Source: Chloracidobacterium thermophilum B (GTDB taxonomy: Bacteria; Acidobacteriota; Blastocatellia; Chloracidobacteriales; Chloracidobacteriaceae). From it: a stretch of 64,000 nt of DNA. Shown piece by piece: positions 18,110-27,247 of the stretch. A model generated the notes under the pieces. That model was given only the letters and a program-made list of their open reading frames with translations, was not told where the DNA came from and made no database searches. The DNA is taken from NCBI RefSeq assembly GCF_000226295.1, contig NC_016024.1, forward strand, positions 603,501-667,500, given 5' to 3'. Each line of letters begins with the position of its first letter. The stretch's first letter is position 1. The position numbers were made by a program, and so were the translations under genes.

Positions 18110-18745
18110 CTATCGTCCATTACCCGTCAGCAAAGTGAAAGTCATATCTTCAAGCGGGCGCCCGGCCGCCCGGCAGCGTTCCGCCTGAAGCCGGGGATAG
18201 GCGTCCGTGAGATAATCGCCGGGACCCAGACCAAGCTGCGCCACCAGCCGCTCCAGTGTGGTTTCGTCGCCTTCGAGTTCCAGAAACCACCCGATGGGGG
18301 TTTCGTCGAACATCGCCCACAGGGTCAGTCCAGTGGGGTGCGTAAGGCGGTAGGTCGTGCGGAACTTCTGGTAGCGAAAGACTTTTTCAAAACCGAGGCG
18401 TTCGAGCAGCCGCATGAGCGCGCGGCCATCGGATACCGTGAGTTCGATTTCCTCCCGTACCTTTGCCTGCCGGCCCTGTTCCTGCTGGCCCTTTGCCTCG
18501 TTGCCAGCAGTCCTGGCCGGCGGCCCCTTGTGCGTCAGGGTCGCTTGGGGCAGGTCATCCCGCAGCCGTACCCGAAGTGCCTGGCGGCTGGCCAGCAGCG
18601 ACCGCGTCGGGGTGTCGAACAGCCAGTTGTCTTCAAAATGGCGTGGTGTGACAAGTTCAAGCGTACATCCGGCGGCGATCAGACGTTGGTACAGCTCATC
18701 GAACGTTTCTCCGGCCAACTTGATCTCAGCTTCGACGTGGGACAT
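18110..18745 (-). CDS. CYTH-domain protein (class IV adenylate cyclase / triphosphatase fold)
   Basis: 211 residues. The N-terminus has the CYTH signature EAEIKL (ExExK), followed by alternating charged strands (FEDNWLFDTP, ALRVRLRD, ATLTHKGPP, REEIELTV, YRLTHPTGLTLWAMFDETPIGWFLELEG) that build the triphosphate-binding tunnel. Proteins of this fold hydrolyse inorganic triphosphate or thiamine triphosphate, or make cAMP (CyaB). The sequence cannot say which activity applies. An insert of about 20 residues rich in Gln, Lys and Gly (about 80-100) interrupts the barrel between strands. It is followed by the UbiB gene, possibly as an operon. Confidence 0.87.
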   Translation of the reverse strand: MSHVEAEIKLAGETFDELYQRLIAAGCTLELVTPRHFEDNWLFDTPTRSLLASRQALRVRLRDDLPQATLTHKGPPARTAGNEAKGQQEQGRQAKVREEIELTVSDGRALMRLLERLGFEKVFRYQKFRTTYRLTHPTGLTLWAMFDETPIGWFLELEGDETTLERLVAQLGLGPGDYLTDAYPRLQAERCRAAGRPLEDMTFTLLTGNGR

Positions 18746-19018
18746 GGCAGCCGTGAGCGCACAAAGCTTGGGGAAAGGTTCAGGGAAACTCTTGAAGGCG
18801 TGTCGCGGAGCGCCAGAGGGGAACAGAGTTGCTGCGACCGGCGACTATTGGTTGTCGGTGGCTCATTTTGGGCAATTATGTTGCTGAAACCCGTCCTGAC
18901 GTTAGAAAGTATGGGTTGCAGCCAAAAAACTCAATCCATCCGCTCGCTTTTGCGTCTTTGCCGGTCATTGTCTGCCCTATCGGGTTTCCAGAGTCATTCG
19001 TCGAGGTGAAAACCAGTG

Positions 19019-22000
19019 ATGTCGGAATCCAGCTATAACCAGCTTGAAGCCACGCCCAACAGCCCTCCGATGGGGGGCGTTGTCAAATTTGAAAGTGAAG
19101 GTTTTTCCTTCGTTCATCCGGCATCCTGGCAGGCAACGCAGGTTCGAGGGTTTCAGTACAGTGTTGGCGATCCCAACGGCACCACTGGCCTGTTCCGGCT
19201 CACAACTGTGCACTTCCCCGATGTGCCTGAGGAGGAGGGGACTTTAGCCGCGGCCCTCAATGATCTGCTGGAGGAACTGCCGGACGTTATTCAGGGGGAC
19301 AAATTCACGACCGGCTTTTACACCGGGCTGACCGCCCAACTGGAAGTCGTCTGGCGCGGGACGCCTTATCTGTTCTGGGCCGTGGTCATCAGCCAGACGG
19401 ACGCTGCCCGGCAGGCTGTGAAGCGGGGCGTGCTCATCATGGCTGTTCCAGTCGCCGAGGTCGAGGCCGGGGAACGCGATGCGCGTCTCATTCTGGACAG
19501 CTTTGCCGTGGGTGGGCAGGCGGTCACCGACATGCGGATTTCCATGAGCCGGGTCGAGTCGGTGACATTTGAACCGAGCGCCCTGATTGAAACCCGGCGT
19601 TTGCCCGCTGAGCCGGATGCTACGCCGGATGCGACGACCCCAGACGTGGTGACCCTGGAAGACCTGCCTTCCCACCCGGTTGAGCCGGCCGGGCGGCCGG
19701 ATTGGCACGTCAGTGTCAGTACCCTGACGGCCAGTGAAGGTGGTTATGCCGATGGGCCGCTGACCGTGGCCAAGTTTCTGCGTCCCAATGGAATTGCCTG
19801 TGATCCCCAAGGAAACCTGTATGTGGCTGACTTCGGTGGGCACCGCATCCGCCAGATTTCTGTTGATGGCCTGGTGCGGACGCTGGCCGGGAGTGGCCAG
19901 CCCGGCAACCGGGACGATCTGGGGCTGCTGGCCGAATTCAACGGCCCACGCGGCATTGCCTACGCGGCCGGGTATCTCTATGTCGCCGACCTCAACAATG
20001 CTTCGGTGCGCCGTCTGACCCTGGACGGAGCTGTGACCACGTTGGCCGGGGACGGTGTGGAAGGCACCCGGGATGGCGTCGGCAAACAGGCCCGTTTCAA
20101 GGCTCCCCGCGCCGTCGCCGTGGACGCTTCAGGGACGGTGTATGTGGCTGACGATGCGCGGGTGCGTCGCATCAGCCCAGGCGGCATGGTGGTTACGATT
20201 GCCGGTGGCGAGCCGGGGTGCGTGGACGGTCCGGCGGAAGCGGCCCGTTTCGATACCCTCAGCGGTCTGGCGCTTGACCGGGTGGGCAACCTGTATCTGG
20301 CCGATGCCGGTAATCGCCGGTTGCGCAAACTGAGTCGGGATGGGCAGGTCAGCACCCTGCCGGTAGGGCCGGATGACAAGGTCGAGGTGCCGATTCTGCA
20401 TCCGGTGGCCGTGACGGTCGGGCCCGACGGCACGCTGTACGTTCTCGACGTGGCTGATTTTTCGCTCAAGGCCGTGCTGCCGGGCGGGCAGGTCATCCGC
20501 CTTGCCGGTGGGCAGCAGGGGATTGCCGATGGCGACGGCACCACGGCCCGCTTCTGGATGCCCACAGCGCTGACGTTTCTTGACTACCGGCTGTACGTCA
20601 CCGACCGCGAGCAGCATGCCATCTGTCTTGTCCGTCTCCAGAACCGGGAAGAAACCAGCGTCATCGAGCCATCGGCTTCTGCAGGCAGTCCACCGCCATC
20701 CGTCCTGCCGCCAGCGCTGGAAGACCAGAAGCTCACCAAACCTTCCCCAGCAGTGAGCGCTACCCCGCCCCAGCCGGCTCCCCCGGCATCTGGTGTGGTG
20801 TCTGGTTCTCGCGGCGTGGCTCCCTTCGGCAGGCAAACCGGGTTGGGAACGACGGACATGACTGAGTTGGTCGTGACGGTGACAGCCGGTGACAGCACAC
20901 CCGGTTTCCTTGACGGAGTTGGAACCTCCGCCCGACTCAACCATCCGGTAGGTCTTGCTCTGGATGCCCAAGGGGTTCTCTACATTGCTGACCATTTCAA
21001 CCATGCCATCCGCAAGCTGCTGCCGGATGGCCGTCTGGTGACGCTGGCCGGTGGCGGCCAACGTGGTTTTCAGGATGGATATGGACCGGAGGCCCAGTTC
21101 AACGGGCCGCTTGGCCTGGCCGTCGGGCGGGACGGAGAACTCTATGTGGCCGACCACCTGAACATGCGCATTCGGAAAGTGACCCCCGATGGCTATGTTT
21201 CCACCCTGGCCGGAACGGGAATCTCCAAGATCGAAGACGGTTCCGTAGCAACCGCCAGCTTTGAGGGGCCCAAAGGTGTCGCCGTGGACATGCACGGTGT
21301 CGTCTATGTCACTGATGGCGTGACCGTCCGCACAATTACGCCCGACGGAGAGGTGCGGACCCTGGCCGGGCAGGTGCGCGGCTTCCGGGATGGTATCGGG
21401 ACCCGGGCCATGTTCGGCTGGGCCTATGCCATTGCCGTGGATGTCTCCGGTCTCTGTTTCGTGACGGATGCTGCCAATCATGCCGTCCGCTGTATCTTCC
21501 CGGATGGCACGGTCAAGACGGTATTTGGCGGCGGGGAAGCCCGGCAGTTGAACTTTCCCAACGGTCTTGCCGTGGACGTGTTTGGCCATCTCTATGTGGC
21601 GGATACCAACAACCACCGCATTCTGCGGCTGACGCCCAACGGCAACGGCTACACGGCTTCCCTGGTCTGTGGGGTGCGGCGCGGCCGCCAGACCGGTTCC
21701 GCGCTGGAAGCCGAACTTGACTCGCCACGCGGGATTGTCGTCGGTTTTCACAACAATCTCTACGTTGCAGATTCCAACGCCAATCGCATCCTGTGGGTGG
21801 GCCCGGCGCATTCGCTGGCTTCTGCGACGCCAACAGCAGACAACCCACTCGCGCCTGTCGTCCTGCCGGCTGCGGAAGGCGCACTGGAAAACAGCGAGAC
21901 GGTCAGCGACAACCTGCCGCCCCTTGATGCCCTGCATGCTTCCAGTTCGCTTCCGTCCGAGGTCACAGACCTGGCGGAACAGATGGAGCGCCACGAACAG

Positions 22001-22687
22001 GACACCCCGGCCAACCGCGAGAACCTGTCCGGCCAGGTCGCGGTGACACCAGCACCGGCCCCAGCACCGGCCCTGGTTCAGCCAGAGGCGGTGCCCGCCG
22101 TCCCGCCGCCTGGACGCCCACGGCACGTCGCCGCCACAGTTCTGGGATGGGGCGTCGAGCTTTCCGGCAACAACCTGATCCGAACCGAACCAGACGGTTC
22201 ACTGCTGCTGGATACAACCTACAGTGCGGAAAACAGCGCCTTCTTTTACCTGCCCTGGGAAGTCACGTCCGAACAGAAGGTCGTCATCGAAGTACGCATG
22301 CAGCTTGTGGCTTACATCGGCGAGCGCGATGCCACCGGATGTGCCGTCTGGTTCGAGAATGACCGCTACGCCGATGCCCTCCTCATCCAACCGGATGGCA
22401 TCCGGCTGCTGCGGGTGCCTGAACTGGCCTATGCTTGCAACCCCAGTGCAGGCATCAACACCTACACCATTGTTCTGCACGGTTCGGATGTGCGGATTGG
22501 CGTCAACGGTGTCGCCCGCATTCACGGGGAAGGCCGGTTCTGGAGGCGTCCGGCGGCGCAGTCCGGTCGTGCCCCGCGCCGCTGGTTAGCCTTTGGGGAT
22601 GGCTCCTCGACCGCCGGCAGCATCTCCCGGTGGCAGTGTGTGACCTACCAGGTCCTGCCGCCCGACACAGACACCCTGCCGCTCTAG
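19019..22687 (+). CDS. Giant NHL-repeat protein: PsbP/DcrB-like head, two propellers, jelly-roll tail
   Basis: 1222 residues and no signal peptide or membrane segment. Residues about 20-170 (FESEGFSFVHPASWQ onward) resemble DcrB/PsbP-like domains. About 255-540 hold five or six NHL repeats of the form NGIACDPQGNLYVADFGGHR. After a Pro/Ser/Ala linker (about 545-615) a second block of about six follows to about 930, with the cleanest units NGLAVDVFGHLYVADTNNHR. Another Pro-rich linker leads to about 1040-1220, a beta-rich domain that looks concanavalin/LamG-like (WFENDRYADALLIQPDG). NHL propellers usually bind protein, RNA or glycan ligands. A GAGGTG ribosome binding site suits ATG 19019. The lack of an export signal is odd for this architecture. 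Confidence 0.83.
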   Translation: MSESSYNQLEATPNSPPMGGVVKFESEGFSFVHPASWQATQVRGFQYSVGDPNGTTGLFRLTTVHFPDVPEEEGTLAAALNDLLEELPDVIQGDKFTTGFYTGLTAQLEVVWRGTPYLFWAVVISQTDAARQAVKRGVLIMAVPVAEVEAGERDARLILDSFAVGGQAVTDMRISMSRVESVTFEPSALIETRRLPAEPDATPDATTPDVVTLEDLPSHPVEPAGRPDWHVSVSTLTASEGGYADGPLTVAKFLRPNGIACDPQGNLYVADFGGHRIRQISVDGLVRTLAGSGQPGNRDDLGLLAEFNGPRGIAYAAGYLYVADLNNASVRRLTLDGAVTTLAGDGVEGTRDGVGKQARFKAPRAVAVDASGTVYVADDARVRRISPGGMVVTIAGGEPGCVDGPAEAARFDTLSGLALDRVGNLYLADAGNRRLRKLSRDGQVSTLPVGPDDKVEVPILHPVAVTVGPDGTLYVLDVADFSLKAVLPGGQVIRLAGGQQGIADGDGTTARFWMPTALTFLDYRLYVTDREQHAICLVRLQNREETSVIEPSASAGSPPPSVLPPALEDQKLTKPSPAVSATPPQPAPPASGVVSGSRGVAPFGRQTGLGTTDMTELVVTVTAGDSTPGFLDGVGTSARLNHPVGLALDAQGVLYIADHFNHAIRKLLPDGRLVTLAGGGQRGFQDGYGPEAQFNGPLGLAVGRDGELYVADHLNMRIRKVTPDGYVSTLAGTGISKIEDGSVATASFEGPKGVAVDMHGVVYVTDGVTVRTITPDGEVRTLAGQVRGFRDGIGTRAMFGWAYAIAVDVSGLCFVTDAANHAVRCIFPDGTVKTVFGGGEARQLNFPNGLAVDVFGHLYVADTNNHRILRLTPNGNGYTASLVCGVRRGRQTGSALEAELDSPRGIVVGFHNNLYVADSNANRILWVGPAHSLASATPTADNPLAPVVLPAAEGALENSETVSDNLPPLDALHASSSLPSEVTDLAEQMERHEQDTPANRENLSGQVAVTPAPAPAPALVQPEAVPAVPPPGRPRHVAATVLGWGVELSGNNLIRTEPDGSLLLDTTYSAENSAFFYLPWEVTSEQKVVIEVRMQLVAYIGERDATGCAVWFENDRYADALLIQPDGIRLLRVPELAYACNPSAGINTYTIVLHGSDVRIGVNGVARIHGEGRFWRRPAAQSGRAPRRWLAFGDGSSTAGSISRWQCVTYQVLPPDTDTLPL

Positions 22688-22697
22688 TGCAAGGGAT

Positions 22698-22727
22698 TTG
22701 AAAACCATTTTCGATTTGGGATAGACT
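22698..22727 (+). promoter_or_regulatory. Sigma-70-like promoter of the Cys/Lys-rich miniprotein
   Basis: TTGAAA (22698-22703), an 18-base spacer and TAGACT (22722-22727) lie 31 bases before the GTG start and 10 bases after the NHL gene stop. This gives the small gene its own transcription start. Confidence 0.55.
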
Positions 22728-22758
22728 GGTGACAGCTTTCACCCAAGGAGCTGTGGCC

Positions 22759-22848
22759 GTGGTCATCTGCCGCCGTAAACGCAAGGACAAGTGCTGTAAA
22801 AAGTTCAAAAAGTGTGGCAAGCACTGCAAGGGCTGCCCGCGTCTGTAG
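22759..22848 (+). CDS. 29-residue Cys/Lys-rich miniprotein
   Basis: A GTG start with an excellent ribosome binding site (AAGGAG, 22745-22750, 8-base spacing) opens 29 codons ending in TAG. Of 29 residues, six are Cys (4, 12, 13, 19, 23, 26), one is His (22) and thirteen are Lys or Arg. The core CCKKFKKCGKHCKGCP has the density of a metal-binding knuckle. It may bind zinc, iron or copper, or use its charge to bind nucleic acid. A promoter lies directly upstream. An in-frame GTG at 22753 is too close to the ribosome binding site. I do not recognise the family with certainty and the gene is shorter than most annotation cut-offs. Confidence 0.62.
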   Translation: MVICRRKRKDKCCKKFKKCGKHCKGCPRL

Positions 22849-22937
22849 GCGGCTTTGTCTGGCTGCCAGCTTTGTCTGCTGCCAGCGCAGCTTCCCGCTA
22901 ACGCCCTACGTCGCGCCCCGCGCCGGAAAATCGGGAT

Positions 22938-22972
22938 AAAAAAACCGGGTACAGGAAAGCCTGTACCCGGTT
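22938..22972 (-). terminator. Intrinsic terminator of the TonB-dependent receptor gene
   Basis: A perfect 13-base stem (22943-22955 with 22960-22972, loop AAAG). On the minus strand it is followed by a T-run (A7 at 22938-22944 on the plus strand). It lies about 30 bases past the receptor stop codon. Confidence 0.92.
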
Positions 22973-23001
22973 GGCATGCGAGACGTGCTTGGGTCGGCTG
23001 A

Positions 23002-26000
23002 CTAGAACCGCACCTTCAGGCTGAACTGCATGATGCGGGGTCCGCCCACCGTATTGGTGATCTTGCCAAAATCGCCCGAATCCTGGAGGTCGTTACCCGG
23101 CAAGGCGAAGTTCACGTTGTTGAAGACATTGAAAATGTCCCAGCGGAACTCAATCCCGACGCGCTCCGTGACCAAGGTGTTCTTCGCCAGACTGAAGTCC
23201 ACCCGTTTCTGGAACGCTCCCCGCAGGACATTGCGCCCCAGGTTGCCATATCCGCCAAGGGGCGAAGCCAGGGCGGCCAGGTTGAAGAACTGCTCGGTTG
23301 GCTCAGGCCCACGCCGCCGCAGGTCGCTGATGGTTGCACCGGGCGCGAGGTTGGGACGCCCAAAACCCGGACGGAACAAGCCCCCGGAACCAAGCCGCAG
23401 ACTCGTGAAGTTGGCGCCGTTGGTACCAACAGAGGTGATTTCCGGTTCGGAGGAAAAGATGCTGAAGGGGGCGCCGGACTGCACCTGGACGAAGGTCGAA
23501 AAGGCCCAGCCCTTGACGAACCGGTTGTTTGAGCCAAAGGTCGGGAAGTCATAGACGACGGTCGCGCTGAAGCGGTGCGTCCGGTCGAAGTCAGACGGCC
23601 CGCGATTGGCGCGCAGATTGCGCGGGTCGCCCTGTGCGACGAAACCGACGTTGGGGGCATCCGGCCGCGCGTTCCCGGCCGTGCTGCCAGGGTCAGCCGA
23701 CATGTCGTCAATGGATTTCGACCACGTGTAGGCCGCAAAGTAGTTCAGTCCGCCGTACGACTCGTTGAAGCCCAGCCGCTGCTGCGTGGTCAACTGCAAC
23801 GAGTGGTAGATCGAGCTGGCCGATGAGGTCAGCAAAATGGCTTCGGGGATGTTCAGCCCCAGGTAAAAGCCACGGGCCTCGAACGGCAGCACCGAGCCGG
23901 CAGCATTGGCCACGTTGAGGTCCATGGTGCGCCGTGGATCGCCCACGGGGAACGCCGGGTTGGGAAAACCAAAGGCGCGTCCCATACCACGCTCCCGCGC
24001 CGTCGCCCCCGGATTGAGGGGGCCATTGGGGCTGCCAGCGGCAACGTAAGCCCGGTTGAAACGCTCATAAATCAGGTCCGGCGTGCTCGGGTCATTCATA
24101 TCGAACACCGTGTTGAGAATGAGCGCCTGCAACAGCTTCGTACCTTTGGTGCCGATGTAGCGGGCTTCCACGATCCAGTTCTTGCGCAGTTCATACTGCA
24201 CACCGAGATTCCACTGCTGGATGTAGGGCGTGCGCAGCCGGCGGTCAACAGCGCGGAATTCAAAGGTCTCGGCGACGTTGCCGAAGAAGGGCTGGCCCGT
24301 CGCCGGGTCAATCGGGTTGAGCGAGCCGTCCGCCTGGCGCGTGACACCCGTGCCATCCCGAATCTGGTACGTGCCGGTAGCCCCGGCTGTGCGCACCACG
24401 CGCAGACCGGGAATGCCCTGTGCCGGGATACCGGTCAGGAACTGGAAGAAGGGACGATTGGGGTCCTGCTGTGAAAAGGCCGTGGTGAACGGCACGTTGC
24501 CGGGCGGCGCCGTGACCTCGATCTCCCGCAGGTAGGGATAGTTGCTGAACACCGTGTTGATGAAGGCCGCCGACGGACGGTCATAGAAGAACCCGTAGCC
24601 GCCGCGCACCACGAAGCGCCCGCTGTCAAAGGGCGTCCAGGCAAAACCGATGCGTGGGGCGAAGTTGTTGCGGTCATCGTTGATGGTGCTGCGGCTGTTG
24701 GCGCGCACCGAGCGGTCAATGGATGTGTCAATGGCCGCAAAGCCGGTTGGCTTGGCATTCGAGGGAACGACAAAGCCAGTGATGATGTTGTTCGGGTCGG
24801 TCACCAGGTCGGGGTAGAAGTTGCCAAAGCGCCCCCGCTTTTCACTCGGTGTTCCGAAGTATTCGTACCGCACGCCGTAGTTGAGGGTGAAGTTGTTGGT
24901 AAGGCGCCAGTCGGCAGCGGCAAACAGGCTCACGTCGAAGAAGCGGAAGTTCTTCTGGGTAAACCCGTACTGCGTGTCGGCTTCCGTGACGCGCCCAGCC
25001 AGAAACTGGGTGAAGTTTTCGAGTTTCTCGAATTCGATTCCCTGTTCTTCGGGCAGGTCGGTGTCAAAGAAGTGGCGCTTGAACTCAGCGCCGAAGCGGA
25101 AGGTCTGGTCGCCTTTGACCCAGGTCAGGGTATTGAAAAGCGAATAGGTGTTCTGGAGCCGCTTGTTGAAGGCATCGTTCGGCCCGTTGATGGAGAAGTT
25201 GGAAGCGCGTGTCACGATGCGGGGCAGCCGGAAGCTGTTCGTCCCGGAGTCGAAGATGGAAGCCGGGTTGAAGACCTGAAGGCTTGGTGCATTGAAGGTG
25301 CGCGCAATTTCATCGGGCTGCACCAGCAGGGGGGTGTCCAGGGCGCGGGAGTTGCGCAGCCGGAAGTAGCCAAAACGGAACTCGTTGATGAGGGTGGGCG
25401 AAAACGTGTGGACATCCGAGATGGCCACGGAGTAGTTCTGGTCGGCCCGGCGGATGGTTGCCGGCGAAGCAAGGTTCGTGGGGGCCGTAAACGGATCGAA
25501 GCCGGGGAAGTCCGCAAAGAAAAACACCCCGCTCAACCGGTTGTTGTTGGCAATCTGCCAGTCTATGCGGGAGTTGACCTGATCCTGGGTAAAGTTTGCC
25601 GGCTGGACGATCCGTTCCTGAAGCATGGGGTTGCCACGGGTGCCGCCAGCAGGCCCGGTATTGACGTTGCGCGTCGTGCCCGTGGCGCTGTTCGTGAACG
25701 TTACCGTGACATTGTTGCCCGTGACGTTGGTCGGCAATCCGGGCAGTCCACTGCCGCTGTCCGTTCCTATGAGACGGGCATTGGGCCCGGGGGTCGGAAT
25801 GAGAAAGCCCCCCGTGATCGGATTACGCCGGTTGAGCAGGTTAAGCGCCACCGGGCTGATTTCCGACGGCAGGAGATTCAAGCCCGGATTGAGCTGGTTG
25901 ACAGCGGCGGCAATCCGGGCAGCCGACCGGTCACTGCCCACCAGCGCCAGAAACTGCGGCAGGACGGTAATGCTGCTGGCCGTCGGGACGAAAGCCGTGC

Positions 26001-26970
26001 TGGCCTGCGTCCGCTGGTAACCTCCAAAAAAGAAAAGCCGATCCTTGCGAATCGGTCCGCCAATGGCAAAACCACCTTCATTGCGCCGCGCGCGGGGGCG
26101 CTCAATGCCATCCCGGTTGAAGAAGAAGTCGTTGGCGTTGAAGATTTCGTTCTGGATGTAATGATAGCCGACACCGTGAAACTCATTCGTGCCACTCTTG
26201 GTGACGAGCTGGAAGTTGCCGCCCCCGGAACGTCCGGTCGAAGCGTCATAGAGGCTGGTTTGCAGCTTGACTTCCGAGAGGGTTTCCGGCGCCGGCGAGA
26301 TGTTGCCATCCAGCGAGCCTTCATTGCTGGTGATGTTCGTGGCATCAATGCCATTGAACTGCAAGCTGGTGCTTGTCGTGCGCGTGCCGTTGACGGCCGG
26401 TGAGACGTTGCCGTTGCCGTTGATGGAAACGGGCGGAAGATCGGCCGCGACGCCTGCTTCCGTCGAGAGCAGGTGGGTGAAGCTGCGCGTCGAGGTGGGC
26501 ACTTTCGTCAGTTGCTCGGCGTTGATCTGGCGAAAGGTCGCGGCGGTGGTCGTCACCACCTGCAACGGGACATCCTCAGTGATGGTAATGGTTTCGCTGA
26601 TGGCGCCGGTTTCGAGTTTGACATCAATCGTCCGCGGCACAGCCGCTTCGACTTCCACGCCCCGGCGGTCAAGTTCCCGGAATCCATCCCGGCGGTAACT
26701 GACCTGATAGATGCCGGTCGGAAGCACGGGGATAAGCCACCGGCCGTTGTTGTCGGTCTGTACGGTGCGCTCCACACCGGCGTCTGATTTGACCGTGACG
26801 GTGACACCCGGTAGCGCCGCGCCACTGGCATCCTGGACGACACCACCCAGACTGCCGGTGGCGCCCACCTGGGCCGGTGCCATATCCCATGCGCCCAGCG
26901 CCATGACCACCATGCCAATGGTGAGACACAGCACGCGCGATAGCCTGCGAGGCAGGTACTGCCTGAACAT
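23002..26970 (-). CDS. TonB-dependent receptor, Oar-like, with carboxypeptidase-regulatory domain
   Basis: 1322 residues. A signal peptide ends near PAQV (about 34). A carboxypeptidase-regulatory-like beta sandwich (about 38-120, GSLGGVVQDASGAALPGVTV) is followed by a plug-like region (about 125-280, with INAEQLTKVPTSTRSF and the long NGTRTTSTSLQFNGID stretch). A very long beta barrel ends in the outer-membrane signature of a C-terminal Phe (MQFSLKVRF). This architecture is greatly expanded in Acidobacteriota and also seen in Myxococcus Oar; substrates are often oligosaccharides, peptides or siderophores and cannot be read here. A GAGGAGG ribosome binding site lies 7-13 bases before the ATG. 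The leader has a terminator-like hairpin at 27008-27029. It is monocistronic by its 3' terminator. Confidence 0.92.
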   Translation of the reverse strand: MFRQYLPRRLSRVLCLTIGMVVMALGAWDMAPAQVGATGSLGGVVQDASGAALPGVTVTVKSDAGVERTVQTDNNGRWLIPVLPTGIYQVSYRRDGFRELDRRGVEVEAAVPRTIDVKLETGAISETITITEDVPLQVVTTTAATFRQINAEQLTKVPTSTRSFTHLLSTEAGVAADLPPVSINGNGNVSPAVNGTRTTSTSLQFNGIDATNITSNEGSLDGNISPAPETLSEVKLQTSLYDASTGRSGGGNFQLVTKSGTNEFHGVGYHYIQNEIFNANDFFFNRDGIERPRARRNEGGFAIGGPIRKDRLFFFGGYQRTQASTAFVPTASSITVLPQFLALVGSDRSAARIAAAVNQLNPGLNLLPSEISPVALNLLNRRNPITGGFLIPTPGPNARLIGTDSGSGLPGLPTNVTGNNVTVTFTNSATGTTRNVNTGPAGGTRGNPMLQERIVQPANFTQDQVNSRIDWQIANNNRLSGVFFFADFPGFDPFTAPTNLASPATIRRADQNYSVAISDVHTFSPTLINEFRFGYFRLRNSRALDTPLLVQPDEIARTFNAPSLQVFNPASIFDSGTNSFRLPRIVTRASNFSINGPNDAFNKRLQNTYSLFNTLTWVKGDQTFRFGAEFKRHFFDTDLPEEQGIEFEKLENFTQFLAGRVTEADTQYGFTQKNFRFFDVSLFAAADWRLTNNFTLNYGVRYEYFGTPSEKRGRFGNFYPDLVTDPNNIITGFVVPSNAKPTGFAAIDTSIDRSVRANSRSTINDDRNNFAPRIGFAWTPFDSGRFVVRGGYGFFYDRPSAAFINTVFSNYPYLREIEVTAPPGNVPFTTAFSQQDPNRPFFQFLTGIPAQGIPGLRVVRTAGATGTYQIRDGTGVTRQADGSLNPIDPATGQPFFGNVAETFEFRAVDRRLRTPYIQQWNLGVQYELRKNWIVEARYIGTKGTKLLQALILNTVFDMNDPSTPDLIYERFNRAYVAAGSPNGPLNPGATARERGMGRAFGFPNPAFPVGDPRRTMDLNVANAAGSVLPFEARGFYLGLNIPEAILLTSSASSIYHSLQLTTQQRLGFNESYGGLNYFAAYTWSKSIDDMSADPGSTAGNARPDAPNVGFVAQGDPRNLRANRGPSDFDRTHRFSATVVYDFPTFGSNNRFVKGWAFSTFVQVQSGAPFSIFSSEPEITSVGTNGANFTSLRLGSGGLFRPGFGRPNLAPGATISDLRRRGPEPTEQFFNLAALASPLGGYGNLGRNVLRGAFQKRVDFSLAKNTLVTERVGIEFRWDIFNVFNNVNFALPGNDLQDSGDFGKITNTVGGPRIMQFSLKVRF

Positions 26971-26980
26971 AGTCCATCCT

Positions 26981-27000
26981 CCTCAAAAGCCTTGTTGAGG
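26981..27000 (-). promoter_or_regulatory. Hairpin that can cover the ribosome binding site of the TonB receptor
   Basis: On the minus strand CCTCAA (27000-26995) can pair with TTGAGG (26986-26981) across an 8-base loop. The second arm overlaps the GAGGAGG ribosome binding site at 26978-26984, so folding would hide part of it. Six pairs only, so this is a candidate. Confidence 0.35.
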
Positions 27001-27007
27001 CCGTTAG

Positions 27008-27029
27008 AAAAAAGCCACGTCAGCGTGGC
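27008..27029 (-). terminator. Terminator-like hairpin inside the TonB-receptor leader
   Basis: On the minus strand GCCACG-CTGA-CGTGGC is followed at once by six T. It sits about 38 bases upstream of the receptor ATG, so there is no room for the receptor promoter after it. Either it ends the upstream TPR transcript with partial read-through, or it attenuates the receptor mRNA. Confidence 0.5.
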
Positions 27030-27066
27030 CCATCATTGTGCGTGGGATGGACGCTAGAGAGCCGAA

Positions 27067-27102
27067 GTAACATTCCTTTGAACAACAGTGTTACGTGTTG
27101 TT
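27067..27102. promoter_or_regulatory. Nested inverted repeats upstream of the TonB receptor
   Basis: GTAACA (27067-27072) mirrors TGTTAC (27089-27094), and AACAACA (27081-27087) mirrors TGTTGTT (27096-27102). The stretch is AT-rich against its surroundings and lies about 100-130 bases before the receptor start, a plausible operator or promoter zone. No clear -10/-35 pair is seen. Confidence 0.3.
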
Positions 27103-27247
27103 TCAAGCCGGTTACGTTCCTGTAAATTACGGGAAGTCCTCCGCGAGGGCAGACCCTCCGTGGTCGCTGCCTTGTGCCAGCACAGCTATCAGACGGCAAG
27201 GAAGGTTTCAGACGCGAGGATTTGGCGCTGCCGAAGTCCGTAGAGGT

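Noticed and set aside
18746-19018. c-di-GMP or other riboswitch before the NHL gene
   Set aside because: The purine-rich segment resembles a GEMM leader only loosely; the conserved GGCAAACC and ACGCAAAGCC elements are missing.
25072-26403. 443-residue open frame opposite the TonB receptor
   Set aside because: Antisense shadow; the receptor frame has the plug, barrel and C-terminal Phe.
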